A stretch of DNA of 64,000 nucleotides from NCBI RefSeq assembly GCF_030143255.1, contig NZ_JARJNR010000007.1:224794-288793 (forward strand), in the 5' to 3' direction. Shown here piece by piece: positions 1-9,042 of the stretch (its first letter is position 1; the number at the start of each line of letters is the position of its first letter). Origin of the DNA: Frigidibacter sp. SD6-1 (GTDB lineage Bacteria; Pseudomonadota; Alphaproteobacteria; Rhodobacterales; Rhodobacteraceae). The notes under the pieces were generated by a model. The model saw nothing but the letters and a program-made list of their open reading frames with translations, was not told where the DNA came from and did no database searches. Position numbers and translations under genes: made by a program.

Positions 1-8
1 TCGACCGT

Positions 9-1406
9 GTGGCCCGGATTGTCGGGCCGGCAAACCTGCTGACGGGTGGCGACTGCGCGCCCTATTCCCGCGACTGGATGGGCGAATATGACTGGACGCC
101 GATGGCTGTCGTCCGGCCAGCCAATACGGCCGAGGTTGCGGCGGTCGTGAAACTTGCCGCCGCCGAAGGCGTGGCCATCGTGCCCTCTGCCGGGCGCACC
201 GGCATCACCGGGGCCGCCGTCGCCGAGGGGCAGCTGGTCCTGTCGGTCGAGCGCATGAACCGCATCCGCGCGGTCAAGCGCGATGCGCGGCTCGCGGTGG
301 TCGAGGCGGGGGTGATCCTGACGCAACTGCACGAGGCGGCAGAGGCGGAGGGGCTTTACTTCCCGCTCTGGTTCGGGGCGCGCGGCTCGGCGATGATCGG
401 CGGTGTGCTGTCCACCAACGCGGGCGGGTCGAACGTCTTGCGCTATGGCTCGACGCGGGCGCTGTGTCTGGGGCTCGAGGTCGTGCTGGCCGACGGGCGG
501 GTGATGAACCTGATGAGCGAGCTGCACAAGGACAATACCGGCTACGACCTGAAGCAGCTGTTCATCGGCGCCGAAGGCACGCTCGGCATCATCACGGCGG
601 CGGTGATGAAGCTCGTGCCCGCGCCCCGCGCCCATGCGACGGCGGTTCTGGCGGTGCCCGACCTTCCGGCGGCGCTGACGCTTCTGAACCGGCTGCAGGA
701 GGCGACGGGCGGGCTGGTCGAGGCGTTCGAATTCATGCCGCGCGATTATCACGAGCGGCTGCGGGTCGCCTGCCCCGACCTCGGCCTGCCCTTTGCCGAA
801 ATCCACGACGTGACGATCCTGGTGGAGCTTGGCGCCACCGCGCCGCGCGATACAGACCCGGGTCCCGATGGGACGGTGCCGCTGGCCGCCCTTCTGGAAG
901 ACACGCTTGGAGCCATGTTCGAGGAGGGTCTGGTGATCGACGCGGTGATCGCCCAGACCGAGGCGCAGCGCCGCGCGATCTGGGCCCGGCGCGAGGCGGC
1001 GGCGGAAATCATGGTGGGTGTCGCCCACACGGTCGATACCGACATTTCCGTGCCGCTCGACCGGGTGGCGGACTTCCTTGACCGCGCGCTCGCAAGCCTT
1101 GCGCGCCTCGACCCCGGCGCGACGACGATCACGGTTGCCCATCTGGGCGACGGCAACCTGCATTATTCGGTGGTGCCCGCCTCGGGCGGCAAGGACCTGA
1201 AGGCGCGGCTGATGGAGGATGTCGAGGGGATCGTCGCCGATCTGGGCGGCAGTTTCTCGGCCGAACATGGGATCGGGCTTTCGAAGAAGGGCTCGATGGC
1301 GCGGCGCAAGGATCCGGTCGCGCTTGACGTGATGCGGGCGCTGAAGGCGGCGCTTGATCCGCAGGGAATCCTCAATCCCGGAAAGGTCATCCCCGACCGG
1401 TCATGA
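9..1406 (+). CDS. FAD-linked oxidase (GlcD/D-2-hydroxyacid dehydrogenase type), 5' partial
   Basis: This is a flavin-dependent 2-hydroxyacid dehydrogenase of the GlcD / D-lactate dehydrogenase family, expected to oxidise a D-2-hydroxyacid such as lactate, glycolate or 2-hydroxyglutarate. The N-terminal FAD-binding PCMH domain is visible: a PSAGRTGITGAA pyrophosphate-binding loop near residue 60, then GGVLSTNAGGSN and FIGAEGTLGIIT. The C-terminal half carries the family's HLGDGNLHY and EHGIGLSKK motifs. The first in-window start is a GTG at base 9. The frame stays open to the window edge and homologues begin about 12-15 residues earlier, so the true start probably lies outside. The stop overlaps the next gene's ATG (ATGA), which suggests an operon with the MFS permease. 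The substrate cannot be told from sequence. Confidence 0.88.
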   Translation: MARIVGPANLLTGGDCAPYSRDWMGEYDWTPMAVVRPANTAEVAAVVKLAAAEGVAIVPSAGRTGITGAAVAEGQLVLSVERMNRIRAVKRDARLAVVEAGVILTQLHEAAEAEGLYFPLWFGARGSAMIGGVLSTNAGGSNVLRYGSTRALCLGLEVVLADGRVMNLMSELHKDNTGYDLKQLFIGAEGTLGIITAAVMKLVPAPRAHATAVLAVPDLPAALTLLNRLQEATGGLVEAFEFMPRDYHERLRVACPDLGLPFAEIHDVTILVELGATAPRDTDPGPDGTVPLAALLEDTLGAMFEEGLVIDAVIAQTEAQRRAIWARREAAAEIMVGVAHTVDTDISVPLDRVADFLDRALASLARLDPGATTITVAHLGDGNLHYSVVPASGGKDLKARLMEDVEGIVADLGGSFSAEHGIGLSKKGSMARRKDPVALDVMRALKAALDPQGILNPGKVIPDRS

Positions 1407-2585
1407 TCCCCGCGCTTGGCCCCGTTCTGCGGACGCCCGGGCTCAGGCTCGCGGCGCTTCTCCTGATCCTGAACGGGGTGATCGGGGCGACGCTTGGACC
1501 CTATACCTCGCTTATCGGGATCGACCGGCTGGGGCTGTCGCACGAGGCCTTCGCCGCGATAATCGTCTGCGCCTCGACGGTGTTCGTCACCAGTTCGGTC
1601 CTTTTCGGCATCCTCGGCGACCAGCGGCTTGACCGCCGCCGCCTGTCGCTGGTGGCGGCAGGGGCGATAGCACTGGGGACCGGGCTGATGAGCCTTTTCC
1701 CCTCCGTCCCGGTCTTTCTTCTGGCCCATGGCGTGCTGACACCCTTCGGTGGCACGCTCTTCGTGCAAAGCTTCGCGCTCGCGCGCGAGGCGGCGGCGGA
1801 GCGGCCCGAGGCGGAGCGACCGGCGATCCTGACGACGATCCGGGCCGGGTTCGCCCTGCCCTGGGTCCTGGTCCTGCCGGTCTGGTCGGCGCTTTTCCGG
1901 GGCGGCCTCGATATCCTCTGGATCTATCCCGCGGCCTGTGCGGCGGCGCTGGCGCTGGTCGCCGTCCTTTGGCGGGCCGGACGGGCGCAGGCGGGTGCGC
2001 GGATCGCGGGTGGCCTGTCGCTCCGCGCCGCGCGAATTGTCGGCGCTGCCGGTGATGGCGCGCGTCCTGCTTCTTGGTCCGGCGAGTTCGATCGTCGCGC
2101 TTTACATGACGCTGCTGGGGCTGGTGCTGGAGGGGGCGGGTCGCCCGGCGGGCGACGTGGCGCTCTATGCGGCGGGGCTGGCGGGGCTCGAAGTGCCGTT
2201 CATGCTGATGCTGCCCCGGGTGCTGGCGCGGGTCAGCCAGACCCGGGTGATCGCGGCGGGGACAGCGCTTTATTGCTGTCATCTGGCGCTGCTCGCGCCG
2301 GTTGCCGCCACGCCCTTCGTCTGGCTTCTCCTCCTGCCGGGCGCGATGGGGGGCGCGGCGATCCTGACCCAGCCCATCGCCTATCTGCAGGAGCTTCTGG
2401 CCGACCGGCCCGGCGCGGGCGCCTCGCTGATGGCGCTGCAGAAGATCGCGGGCGACGGGGTGACGGTCTTGTGCTTCGTCCTGGGTACGGCCTTGGCCGG
2501 CTACTGGCTTGTGGCGCTTTTCGGGGCCTTTATCGCCTTGCTGTCCATGGGTGCCCTTCTCACGCTAGAGCGCCACAAGCCCTAG
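1403..2585 (+). pseudogene. MFS transporter, frameshifted in the middle
   Basis: This is a 12-helix major facilitator permease split between two frames. The ATG at 1403 opens a frame encoding six hydrophobic helices, up to about base 1985. After that the frame turns into low-complexity Gly/Arg sequence, although GC-rich DNA keeps it open to 3310. The hydrophobic second half resumes in the +1 frame from about 2030 (SALPVMARVLLLGPASS onward) and ends with TAG at 2585. The joined product would be about 394 residues, normal for the family. The lesion lies between about 1985 and 2040. A one-base change there is either a real mutation or a sequencing error. The start overlaps the upstream oxidase gene. 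Confidence 0.75.
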
Positions 2586-2679
2586 ACACGACCCTCCGCG
2601 GGCACGTCGTGCCTCGTCGGCATTGTGCCCGCCTGCGAGGAGTGCACGGAGTGCTCGACGAGCCGCTGCCGGAAGAGCG

Positions 2680-3618
2680 TCAGGCTTGGTCGAAGAAGCC
2701 ATTCGGGGCCTTCGCGAGCAATTCACGCGCAAGGTCCTCGCCCGCCGCCGCCCCGTCGGCGATGGCGACGCGCCGTTCGCCCGAAATTGCTTCCGATCCG
2801 TCGGGGCGAAGGATTTCGCCGCGCAGCCAGAGGTTTGGCCCCTCAAGAAGCGCGAGCCCCGCGATCGGCGTCTGGCAGGACCCGTCGAGCCGTTTCAGGA
2901 AGGCCCGTTCGGCGGCGAGCCGTTCGCCCGTCGGCCTGTCATGGATGGCCGCCAGCATGTCGGCGGCGCGGCTGTCAGCCACCCGCCGCTCGATCCCGAT
3001 CGCGCCCTGGGCGACGGCGGGCAGCATCTCTTCGGGTTCGATCGCCGCACGGGCGACATGGGCCATGCCAAGGCGGTTGAGGCCTGCCATGGCGAGGAAG
3101 GTCGCAACCGCGACGCCCTCTTCCAGCTTCTTCAGCCTTGTCTGGACGTTGCCGCGGAACTCCACCAGCCGCAGGTCGGGCCGCCGGTGCGAAAGCTGCG
3201 CCCGGCGGCGGAGCGAGGAGGAGCCGACCACCGCGCCTTCGGGCAGGTCCGCAAGCCGCGCGACCGTGGGCGAGACGAAGGCATCGCGCACATCCTCGCG
3301 CGGCAGATAGCAGTCGAGCATCAGCCCGTCGGGCTGCAGGGTCGGCATGTCCTTCATCGAATGGACGGCTATGTCGATGGCGCCTTCGCTCAGCGCCTCC
3401 TCGATCTCGCGGGTGAAAAGGCCCTTGCCGCCGATCTCCTTCAGCGGCCGGTCCAGGACCCGGTCGCCGGTGGTCTTGATCACCACGATCTCGAACGCGG
3501 TCTGGGGCAGGCCGAAGGCCGCCATCAGCCGGTCGCGCGTCTCATGCGCCTGGGCGAGCGCCAAGGGCGAGCCGCGCGTGCCGATGCGGAAGGGATCTGT
3601 CTCGGTCGGGTGTCGCAT
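2680..3618 (-). CDS. hemC: Hydroxymethylbilane synthase (porphobilinogen deaminase)
   Basis: This cytoplasmic enzyme of tetrapyrrole synthesis joins four porphobilinogens into hydroxymethylbilane. The 312-residue length is normal. The N-terminus has the family signature (RIGTRGSPLALAQA), followed by TTGDR and HSMKDMP. The cysteine that carries the dipyrromethane cofactor is seen in LDGSCQTPI around residue 240. The gene is divergent from hemE with about 100 bp between the starts, so the intergenic segment must hold both promoters. With hemE and hemF nearby, three consecutive or late haem steps lie within 6 kb. Confidence 0.97.
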   Translation of the reverse strand: MRHPTETDPFRIGTRGSPLALAQAHETRDRLMAAFGLPQTAFEIVVIKTTGDRVLDRPLKEIGGKGLFTREIEEALSEGAIDIAVHSMKDMPTLQPDGLMLDCYLPREDVRDAFVSPTVARLADLPEGAVVGSSSLRRRAQLSHRRPDLRLVEFRGNVQTRLKKLEEGVAVATFLAMAGLNRLGMAHVARAAIEPEEMLPAVAQGAIGIERRVADSRAADMLAAIHDRPTGERLAAERAFLKRLDGSCQTPIAGLALLEGPNLWLRGEILRPDGSEAISGERRVAIADGAAAGEDLARELLAKAPNGFFDQA

Positions 3619-3724
3619 GATGCTTCCCTAGCTTGCGACCCTCTGCCGCGCAATGGGCCCCGATGACGCGCCCACCTTGACAAGGGGTCGCAGGCACCCT
3701 TGAAGGGACCCGAAGGAGCGCCCG

Positions 3725-4756
3725 ATGACCAAGACAATCCTCAAGGCCCTGAAGGGCGAGCGTCAGGCGGTGCCGCCCGTCTGGATGATGCGGCAGGCCG
3801 GGCGCTATCTGCCGGAATATCGCGCGACGCGGGCGAAGGCGGGGGATTTCCTGTCGCTCTGCTATACGCCGGACCTTGCAGCAGAGGTGACCCTGCAGCC
3901 GATCCGCCGCTACGGGTTCGACGCGGCGATCCTCTTTGCCGACATCCTGCTGATCGCGCAGGCGCTGGGCGCGGACCTGTGGTTCGAGACCGGCGAGGGG
4001 CCGCGTCTGTCGACCATCACCAAAGCTGCCGATCTTGCCGGGCTGAAACCGGCGGGCGCCATCCATGAGACCCTGTCGCCGGTCTATGAAACCGTCCGCA
4101 TCCTGTCGGGCGAACTGCCGAAGGAGACGACGCTCATCGGTTTCGCGGGTGCGCCCTGGACTGTCGCCACCTACATGATCGCCGGGCGCGGCACGCCCGA
4201 TCAGGGGCCCGCGCATGCGCTGAAGGCCGCGGATCGCGCGACCTTCGTGGCGCTGATCGACCTTCTGACCGCGGCGACGGTTGACTATCTGAGCGCGCAG
4301 GTCGAGGCGGGCGCCGAGGTGGTGAAGCTCTTTGACAGCTGGGCCGGATCGCTGAAAGGTGCGGATTTTACCGATTTCGCGGTAGCGCCTGTCCGGCGGA
4401 TCATATCCGAGCTGAAGGCGCGCCACCCCCGCCTGCCGGTCATCGCCTTCCCACGCGAGGCGGGCGAGGGCTACGTCGGTTTCGCCCGCGCCACCGGTGC
4501 CGACTGTGTGGCGCTCGACAATTCGGTCAGTGCCGACTGGGCGGCGGCCCATGTGCAGTTGGACGGTTGCGTGCAGGGCAATCTCGCGCCCCATCACATG
4601 GTTACGGGCGGCGCGGCGCTGGTCGAGGAAACCCGTCGTATCGTGCGGGCCTTCGCGGGTGGGCCGCATATTTTCAACCTAGGTCATGGCATCACGCCCG
4701 ATGCCGATCCGGGCAATGTGCAGCGCATGATCGACACGGTTCGGGAAGGCGTCTGA
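3725..4756 (+). CDS. hemE: Uroporphyrinogen decarboxylase
   Basis: HemE decarboxylates the four acetate side chains of uroporphyrinogen III to give coproporphyrinogen III, the substrate of the hemF product encoded 3 kb downstream. The 343-residue protein starts with the family signature [16 protein letters not shown] near residue 18 and has GFAGAPWT and KLFDSWAG in the middle. [10 protein letters not shown] closes the C-terminus. The ATG at 3725 follows a GAAGGAG ribosome site. A TTGACA hexamer lies at about 3677 in the hemC-hemE gap, but I see no convincing -10. Confidence 0.97.
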   Translation: MTKTILKALKGERQAVPPVWMMRQAGRYLPEYRATRAKAGDFLSLCYTPDLAAEVTLQPIRRYGFDAAILFADILLIAQALGADLWFETGEGPRLSTITKAADLAGLKPAGAIHETLSPVYETVRILSGELPKETTLIGFAGAPWTVATYMIAGRGTPDQGPAHALKAADRATFVALIDLLTAATVDYLSAQVEAGAEVVKLFDSWAGSLKGADFTDFAVAPVRRIISELKARHPRLPVIAFPREAGEGYVGFARATGADCVALDNSVSADWAAAHVQLDGCVQGNLAPHHMVTGGAALVEETRRIVRAFAGGPHIFNLGHGITPDADPGNVQRMIDTVREGV

Positions 4757-4764
4757 GGTCGGAA

Positions 4765-4781
4765 GGGGGGCTCTGCCCCCC
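4765..4781. repeat. G-rich intergenic hairpin followed by CCGGGATATTT
   Basis: Seven perfectly paired bases (GGGGGGC/GCCCCCC) with a three-base TCT loop lie directly after hemE. They are followed by a run of C and the string CCGGGATATTT. No U-tract follows, so it is a poor classical terminator. From general knowledge, this combination recurs between genes in Rhodobacteraceae genomes and may be a dispersed repeat or a transcription barrier. Confidence 0.55.
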
Positions 4782-4829
4782 CGAACCCCCCCGGGATATT
4801 TGGAAACGAAAGAGAGGGGCGTCAAATAG

Positions 4830-4844
4830 GTCAATTATATTGAC
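4830..4844. promoter_or_regulatory. AT-rich inverted repeat upstream of the aminotransferase
   Basis: GTCAA-TTATA-TTGAC is a perfect 5-bp inverted repeat with a 5-bp spacer. It lies in an AT-rich island 49 bp before the aminotransferase start, in otherwise GC-rich DNA. It is placed like an operator and overlaps a TTGACT hexamer. Which regulator would bind it is unknown. Confidence 0.35.
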
Positions 4845-4892
4845 TTAGTTTTTGATGCATCCGAGAGTGGCGCCGATTGCGGGAGGGATTCG

Positions 4893-6119
4893 ATGCAGTG
4901 GGCGGATGTTCTGGCGACCCGGTCGTCGCGGATGAAGGCGTCGGAAATACGGGAGCTTCTGAAGCTTCTCGACCAGCCGGACATCATTTCCTTTGCGGGC
5001 GGTATTCCCGACCCCGCCCTTTTCCCGGCAGAGGCATTCCGCGACGGTTTTGCGGCGGCGCTTGAGGGCGGCGCGGCGGCGGGGGCGCTGCAATATTCGG
5101 TTTCCGAAGGGTATCGGCCGCTGCGCGACTGGCTGGCGGCGCATATGACCGCGATCGGCGTGCCTTGCGGGGCGGAGAATATCCTGATCACCTCGGGCTC
5201 GCAGCAGGCGCTTGACTATCTCGGCAAGCTGATGCTGTCGCCGGGTGATACCGCGCTCGTGACCTGGCCTACCTATCTTGGTGCGCTTGGCGCCTACAAC
5301 GCCTATGAGCCGCGCTATGATCGGCTTGACCCGAAGGGCAACCGCCCGGCAGAGGAGATCGCGGCAGCGGCAAAGAACGCGGGCGGGCGGGTGAAGTTTG
5401 CGTATCTGTCGGCCGATTTCGCCAATCCGACCGGGGAAACGCTGGACTTGACGGGTCGCGAGGCGCTTTTGGATCTGGCGGGCGATCTTGAGTGCGCGGT
5501 GATCGAGGATGGTGCCTATCAGGCGCTGCGCTTCGACGGCAGGCCGGTGCCGCCGATCTTGGCGCTCGACATCGCGCGGACGGGATCGATCGAGGCGGCG
5601 CGGACGATCTATTGCGGCTCGTTCTCCAAGACTTTGGCTCCCGGCCTTCGGGTGGGCTGGGTCTGCGCGGCGAAAGAGGTGATCGGGCGGCTGGTCTTGA
5701 TGAAACAGGCGGCGGATCTGCATTCCTCGACGGTGAACCAGATTGTCACGCACCGCGTGGCCGAGGCTTTGTTCGACAGCCATACGGCCAAGCTGCGGGA
5801 AACTTACGGCGCGCGGCGCGACCATATGCTGGCGGCGCTCGCCCGCGAGATGCCGGAAGGCGTGCGCTGGCAGCGGCCCGAGGGCGGCATGTTCGTCTGG
5901 CTGACCCTGCCGCCGGGTATGGACGGGGCAGACCTGCTGGCGCGGTCGCTGGAGAGCGAGCGGGTGGCCTTCGTTCCGGGCCGGGCCTTCTTTGCCGACG
6001 GGTCGAACGCCAATACGGCTCGTCTGAGCTTCTCCTGCGCGGGCGACCGGATGATCGACGAGGGCATCGGGCGGCTTGGGCGGCTGATCCGTCGGGAAAT
6101 GGGCAAGGCGGCGGCCTGA
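4893..6119 (+). CDS. PLP-dependent aminotransferase, class I/II (2-aminoadipate/MocR-catalytic type)
   Basis: This fold-type I aminotransferase of 408 residues resembles the 2-aminoadipate/LysN group (KAT/AAD subfamily). The start SSRMKASEIRELLKLL and the next stretch IISFAGGIPDP are characteristic of that group. ITSGSQQALD lies near residue 105. The PLP lysine is in YCGSFSKTLAPGLRVGW near residue 250, and the C-terminal Arg region is WLTLPPG...SFS. The protein has no GntR DNA-binding domain, so it is an enzyme rather than a MocR regulator. The ATG at 4893 has GGGAGG upstream. The EamA exporter follows after 3 bp, which suggests co-transcription and a possible link between amino-acid metabolism and export. 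Confidence 0.9.
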   Translation: MQWADVLATRSSRMKASEIRELLKLLDQPDIISFAGGIPDPALFPAEAFRDGFAAALEGGAAAGALQYSVSEGYRPLRDWLAAHMTAIGVPCGAENILITSGSQQALDYLGKLMLSPGDTALVTWPTYLGALGAYNAYEPRYDRLDPKGNRPAEEIAAAAKNAGGRVKFAYLSADFANPTGETLDLTGREALLDLAGDLECAVIEDGAYQALRFDGRPVPPILALDIARTGSIEAARTIYCGSFSKTLAPGLRVGWVCAAKEVIGRLVLMKQAADLHSSTVNQIVTHRVAEALFDSHTAKLRETYGARRDHMLAALAREMPEGVRWQRPEGGMFVWLTLPPGMDGADLLARSLESERVAFVPGRAFFADGSNANTARLSFSCAGDRMIDEGIGRLGRLIRREMGKAAA

Positions 6120-6122
6120 GCG

Positions 6123-7010
6123 ATGCTCTGGGTGCCGGTCACCATCGTCGCGGCGCTGGCGCAGACCGGGCGGAACGCGGCGCAGGCCGGGCTGACGAAG
6201 AGCATCGGTACCGTCGGTGCCACGCAGGTACGGTTTCTGTTCGGGCTGCCGTTTGCGGTCTTTTTCCTGCTGATTGTCCACTTCGCGACCGGCGAGACAT
6301 TGCCCCTGCCCGGCGCCCGCGCGTTCGGTTTCACCGCCATGGGGGCGCTGGCCCAGATCGGCGCCACCGCGCTGATGCTGATGGTGATGCAGGCGCGGTC
6401 CTTCGCGCTCGCCACCGCCTGGATCAAGACCGAACCGGTCCTGCTGGCGCTGGGCGCGGCGCTCATCCTCGGTGACCCCTTGGGCTGGGGGATGATGGCG
6501 GCCATCGCCATCGCGACGCTCGGGGTGATCATCAGCTCGACCAAACCGGGTGCGGCGCCGTGGGGCGAGGCGATGCCTGTGCTGACCGGTATCGCGGCGG
6601 CGGGCCTCTTCGGGTTGTCGGCCATCGGCTATCGCGGCGGGATCGTGGCGCTTGACGAGGGTTCCTTCGTGATGCGGGCGACGGTCACGCTAGTCATCGC
6701 GCTGACGATCCAGACCACGATCCTGATGATCTGGATGCTGCTCGCCGACCGGCAGGCGCTGGTCGCCTCCTTCCGCGTCTGGCGCGCCTCGCTCGGCGCG
6801 GGGTTCCTTGGCGCCTTCGCCTCGGAATTCTGGTTCCTCGGTTTCGCGCTGACGGCGGCGGCGAATGTCCGGACGCTGGCGCTGATCGAGGTGATCTTCG
6901 CGCAGGCGGTTTCGGTCTGGTGGTTCGGCCAGGATGTCAGCCGCCGCCAGTGGGTCGGCATGACGGTCATCGTCCTTGGTGTCGGGCTTCTTCTGCGGGC
7001 CGGTGCCTAG
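6123..7010 (+). CDS. EamA/DMT-family permease
   Basis: This inner-membrane drug/metabolite transporter of 295 residues has about ten hydrophobic helices arranged as two EamA repeats. Family exporters often move amino acids or their derivatives. It starts 3 bp after the aminotransferase stop and is probably translated from the same mRNA. Its last four bases overlap the convergent LysE-type gene. The substrate is not predictable. Confidence 0.88.
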   Translation: MLWVPVTIVAALAQTGRNAAQAGLTKSIGTVGATQVRFLFGLPFAVFFLLIVHFATGETLPLPGARAFGFTAMGALAQIGATALMLMVMQARSFALATAWIKTEPVLLALGAALILGDPLGWGMMAAIAIATLGVIISSTKPGAAPWGEAMPVLTGIAAAGLFGLSAIGYRGGIVALDEGSFVMRATVTLVIALTIQTTILMIWMLLADRQALVASFRVWRASLGAGFLGAFASEFWFLGFALTAAANVRTLALIEVIFAQAVSVWWFGQDVSRRQWVGMTVIVLGVGLLLRAGA

Positions 7011-7639
7011 CCGCGCGTCTTCCAGGCGAACCAGAGGGCCACCAGAGCGAGAAGCGCGGACAGCGCGCGCCGAGCGGCCCGTTCGCGCAGCGGATCCTCG
7101 AGCCAGCGCCGCGAGAAAGCGGCGGCGGTGACGATGGCGGCATGGATGGCGGTTGCTGTCAGGACATAGAGGACGGACAGGAACAGCGTCTGCGACAGGA
7201 CCGGCCCGGACAGATCGACGAAGCCGGGCAGCACCGCGATATAGAAAACCGCGGCCTTGGGGTTCAGGATGTTGGTGATCAGGCCCCGGCGGAAGTAAAG
7301 CGAAAGGGGTGAGCCGAGCCGCGCCATGCCCTCGACCACGCCATCGCCACGCCAGCCGTCCCAGGCGAGCCAGAGGAGGTAGAGAACGCCGCCCCAGCGC
7401 AAGGCCTGATAGGCTGCGGGCGAGGCGCTGATCGCTGCCGCAAGGCCCAGTGCCGCGGCAATGCCGATCAGCGCGAGGCCGAGTGCTACCCCGCCCACCG
7501 CCGCATAGCCGGGCCTGCGCCCCTCGGTCACCGCGACGATGGCAAGCCAGGTCATGTTTGGACCGGGCGTCAGTTCGATGATCGCCGACAGCGCCAGGAA
7601 AGCGCCCATCGTTTCAAGCGTCAGGCCGAACGGATCCAC
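7007..7639 (-). CDS. LysE/RhtB-family amino-acid exporter
   Basis: This inner-membrane exporter of 210 residues has about six helices. The family hallmark is near residue 25 (ELTPGPNMTWL), and a second conserved stretch, GLITNILNPKAAVFY, lies near residue 115. Its ATG is one base from the hemF stop, so it is probably the second gene of a hemF-lysE transcript. It meets the EamA gene tail to tail. Confidence 0.9.
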   Translation of the reverse strand: MDPFGLTLETMGAFLALSAIIELTPGPNMTWLAIVAVTEGRRPGYAAVGGVALGLALIGIAAALGLAAAISASPAAYQALRWGGVLYLLWLAWDGWRGDGVVEGMARLGSPLSLYFRRGLITNILNPKAAVFYIAVLPGFVDLSGPVLSQTLFLSVLYVLTATAIHAAIVTAAAFSRRWLEDPLRERAARRALSALLALVALWFAWKTRG

Positions 7640-7640
7640 C

Positions 7641-8531
7641 TCAGACCCACTTGGCCAGGGGCGGCAGGCTCATCAGGACCGCATTGGCATCATGCCCGGT
7701 TTCCAGCCCGAACTTGGTGCCCCGGTCGTAGACGAGGTTATATTCGGCATAAAGCCCGCGATGGACAAGCTGCCGGTCCTTGTCCGCCTCGCTCCACGCT
7801 GTGGCACGGCGGCGGTCCGCGAGCGGCAGGAAGGCGGGCAGGAAGGCCTCGCCCACCGACCGGGTGAAGGCGAAATCCGCCTGCCAGTCGCCGGTGTTCA
7901 GATCGTCGAAGAAGATGCCGCCCACGCCGCGCGCCCGGCCCCGGTGGGGGATGAAGAAATACTCGTCCGCCCAGGCCCTGAAGCGGGCGTAATAGGCCGG
8001 GTCGTGTGCATCGCAGGCGCCTTGCATCGCGGCGTGGAAATGTGCCGTATCCTCGGCGTACTCGATGCAGGGGTTGAGGTCGGCGCCGCCGCCGAACCAC
8101 CAGGCATGCGGCGTCCAGAACATTCGGGTGTTCATGTGGACGGCGGGCGCATGGGGGTTCTGCATATGGGCGACGAGGCTGATGCCCGACGCCCAGAAGC
8201 GCGGGTCTTCGGCCATTCCGGGCACACCGCGCGCCGCCATCGCCTTTTGCGCCCTTTCACCCAGACGACCGTGAACGGTCGAGACGTTCACCCCCACCTT
8301 CTCGAACACCCGCCCGCCGCGCATCACGCTCATCAGCCCGCCGCCCGCGTCGCTGCCGTCCTCGGACGTGCGGACCGTTGGCGTCACCTCGAACCGTCCT
8401 GCTGCTCGATCGGCGAACGGGCCAGCAAGATGGCTGTCCTCCAGCGCTTCGAACGCCGCGACGATCCAGTCGCGCAAGGTACGGAACCAGGCGGAAGCGT
8501 CGGTTTTCTCGCGGTCGAAAATCTCGGTCAT
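7641..8531 (-). CDS. hemF: Oxygen-dependent coproporphyrinogen III oxidase
   Basis: HemF oxidatively decarboxylates coproporphyrinogen III to protoporphyrinogen IX using O2. The 296-residue protein shows the conserved blocks GGRVFEKVGVN, HMNTRMFWTP and WWFGGGADLNPCIEY, then GVGGIFFDDLN and GRYVEYNLVYDRGT-like sequence (here GLYAEYNLVYDRGT). The C-terminus has the usual MSLPP. It lies head-on upstream of the LysE gene with a 1-bp gap. With hemC and hemE it makes this end of the window a haem locus. Confidence 0.97.
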   Translation of the reverse strand: MTEIFDREKTDASAWFRTLRDWIVAAFEALEDSHLAGPFADRAAGRFEVTPTVRTSEDGSDAGGGLMSVMRGGRVFEKVGVNVSTVHGRLGERAQKAMAARGVPGMAEDPRFWASGISLVAHMQNPHAPAVHMNTRMFWTPHAWWFGGGADLNPCIEYAEDTAHFHAAMQGACDAHDPAYYARFRAWADEYFFIPHRGRARGVGGIFFDDLNTGDWQADFAFTRSVGEAFLPAFLPLADRRRATAWSEADKDRQLVHRGLYAEYNLVYDRGTKFGLETGHDANAVLMSLPPLAKWV

Positions 8532-8646
8532 CGGCAGTCTCCGTGCTTGAAGGACCTGCTAGCAGGTTCCTGCCGGAGCGGCCATAGCGACCCTTGCGCG
8601 CAGGCGGCGGCGGAGTAGACTCCGGCCGCATCCAAGGAGCGTCGCC

Positions 8647-9042
8647 ATGCGTACCCGTGCCCTTCTGCTGATCCCCCTCGCCCTCGTTGCCTGCGGCACA
8701 CCGCAGGAGCAGTGCATCCGCCGCGAGACCGGCGAGTTGAGGAAGATCGAACGGCTGATTGCCGAGACCGAGGGCAATCTCGCGCGCGGCTATGCCTATG
8801 ACTATCGCGAGGTGACGCGCTGGGCCTGGGTCGCCTGCATCGCGCCGGGGCCACAGACACCCGGCACGCGGGTCCGCACCCAGATGTGCTGGGAACCGCA
8901 GGAGGATACGGTGCGCGAAGAGGTGCCGATCGATCCGGCGGCCGAGAAGCGCAAGCTCGCCGGTCTGACCGAGCGGCGGGCGGCGCTGATGAAGGCCGCC
9001 GCGCCCGCCGTCGCGGCCTGCAAGGCCGCCTACCCTGAATAG
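8647..9042 (+). CDS. Small lipoprotein of unknown function
   Basis: This 131-residue protein has a short hydrophobic signal ending in the lipobox LVAC (Cys at about residue 18), so it should be lipid-anchored in the envelope. The rest is hydrophilic. It has a central Trp/Cys-containing segment (RWAWVACIAPG, MCWEPQED) and a C-terminal helix with two further cysteines possible for disulfides. I do not recognise a domain. The ATG follows AAGGAGCG. The last 13 bases overlap the convergent MFS gene. Confidence 0.75.
   Translation: MRTRALLLIPLALVACGTPQEQCIRRETGELRKIERLIAETEGNLARGYAYDYREVTRWAWVACIAPGPQTPGTRVRTQMCWEPQEDTVREEVPIDPAAEKRKLAGLTERRAALMKAAAPAVAACKAAYPE

Noticed and set aside
2586..3310. 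Continuation of the MFS frame opened at 1403, past the real stop at 2585
   Set aside because: It is the antisense of hemC and gives low-complexity sequence. It stays open only because of GC content.
4845..6281. 478-residue minus-strand open frame opposite the aminotransferase
   Set aside because: The peptide is Arg/Pro/His-rich with no family features. It is the antisense shadow of a clear gene in GC-rich DNA.
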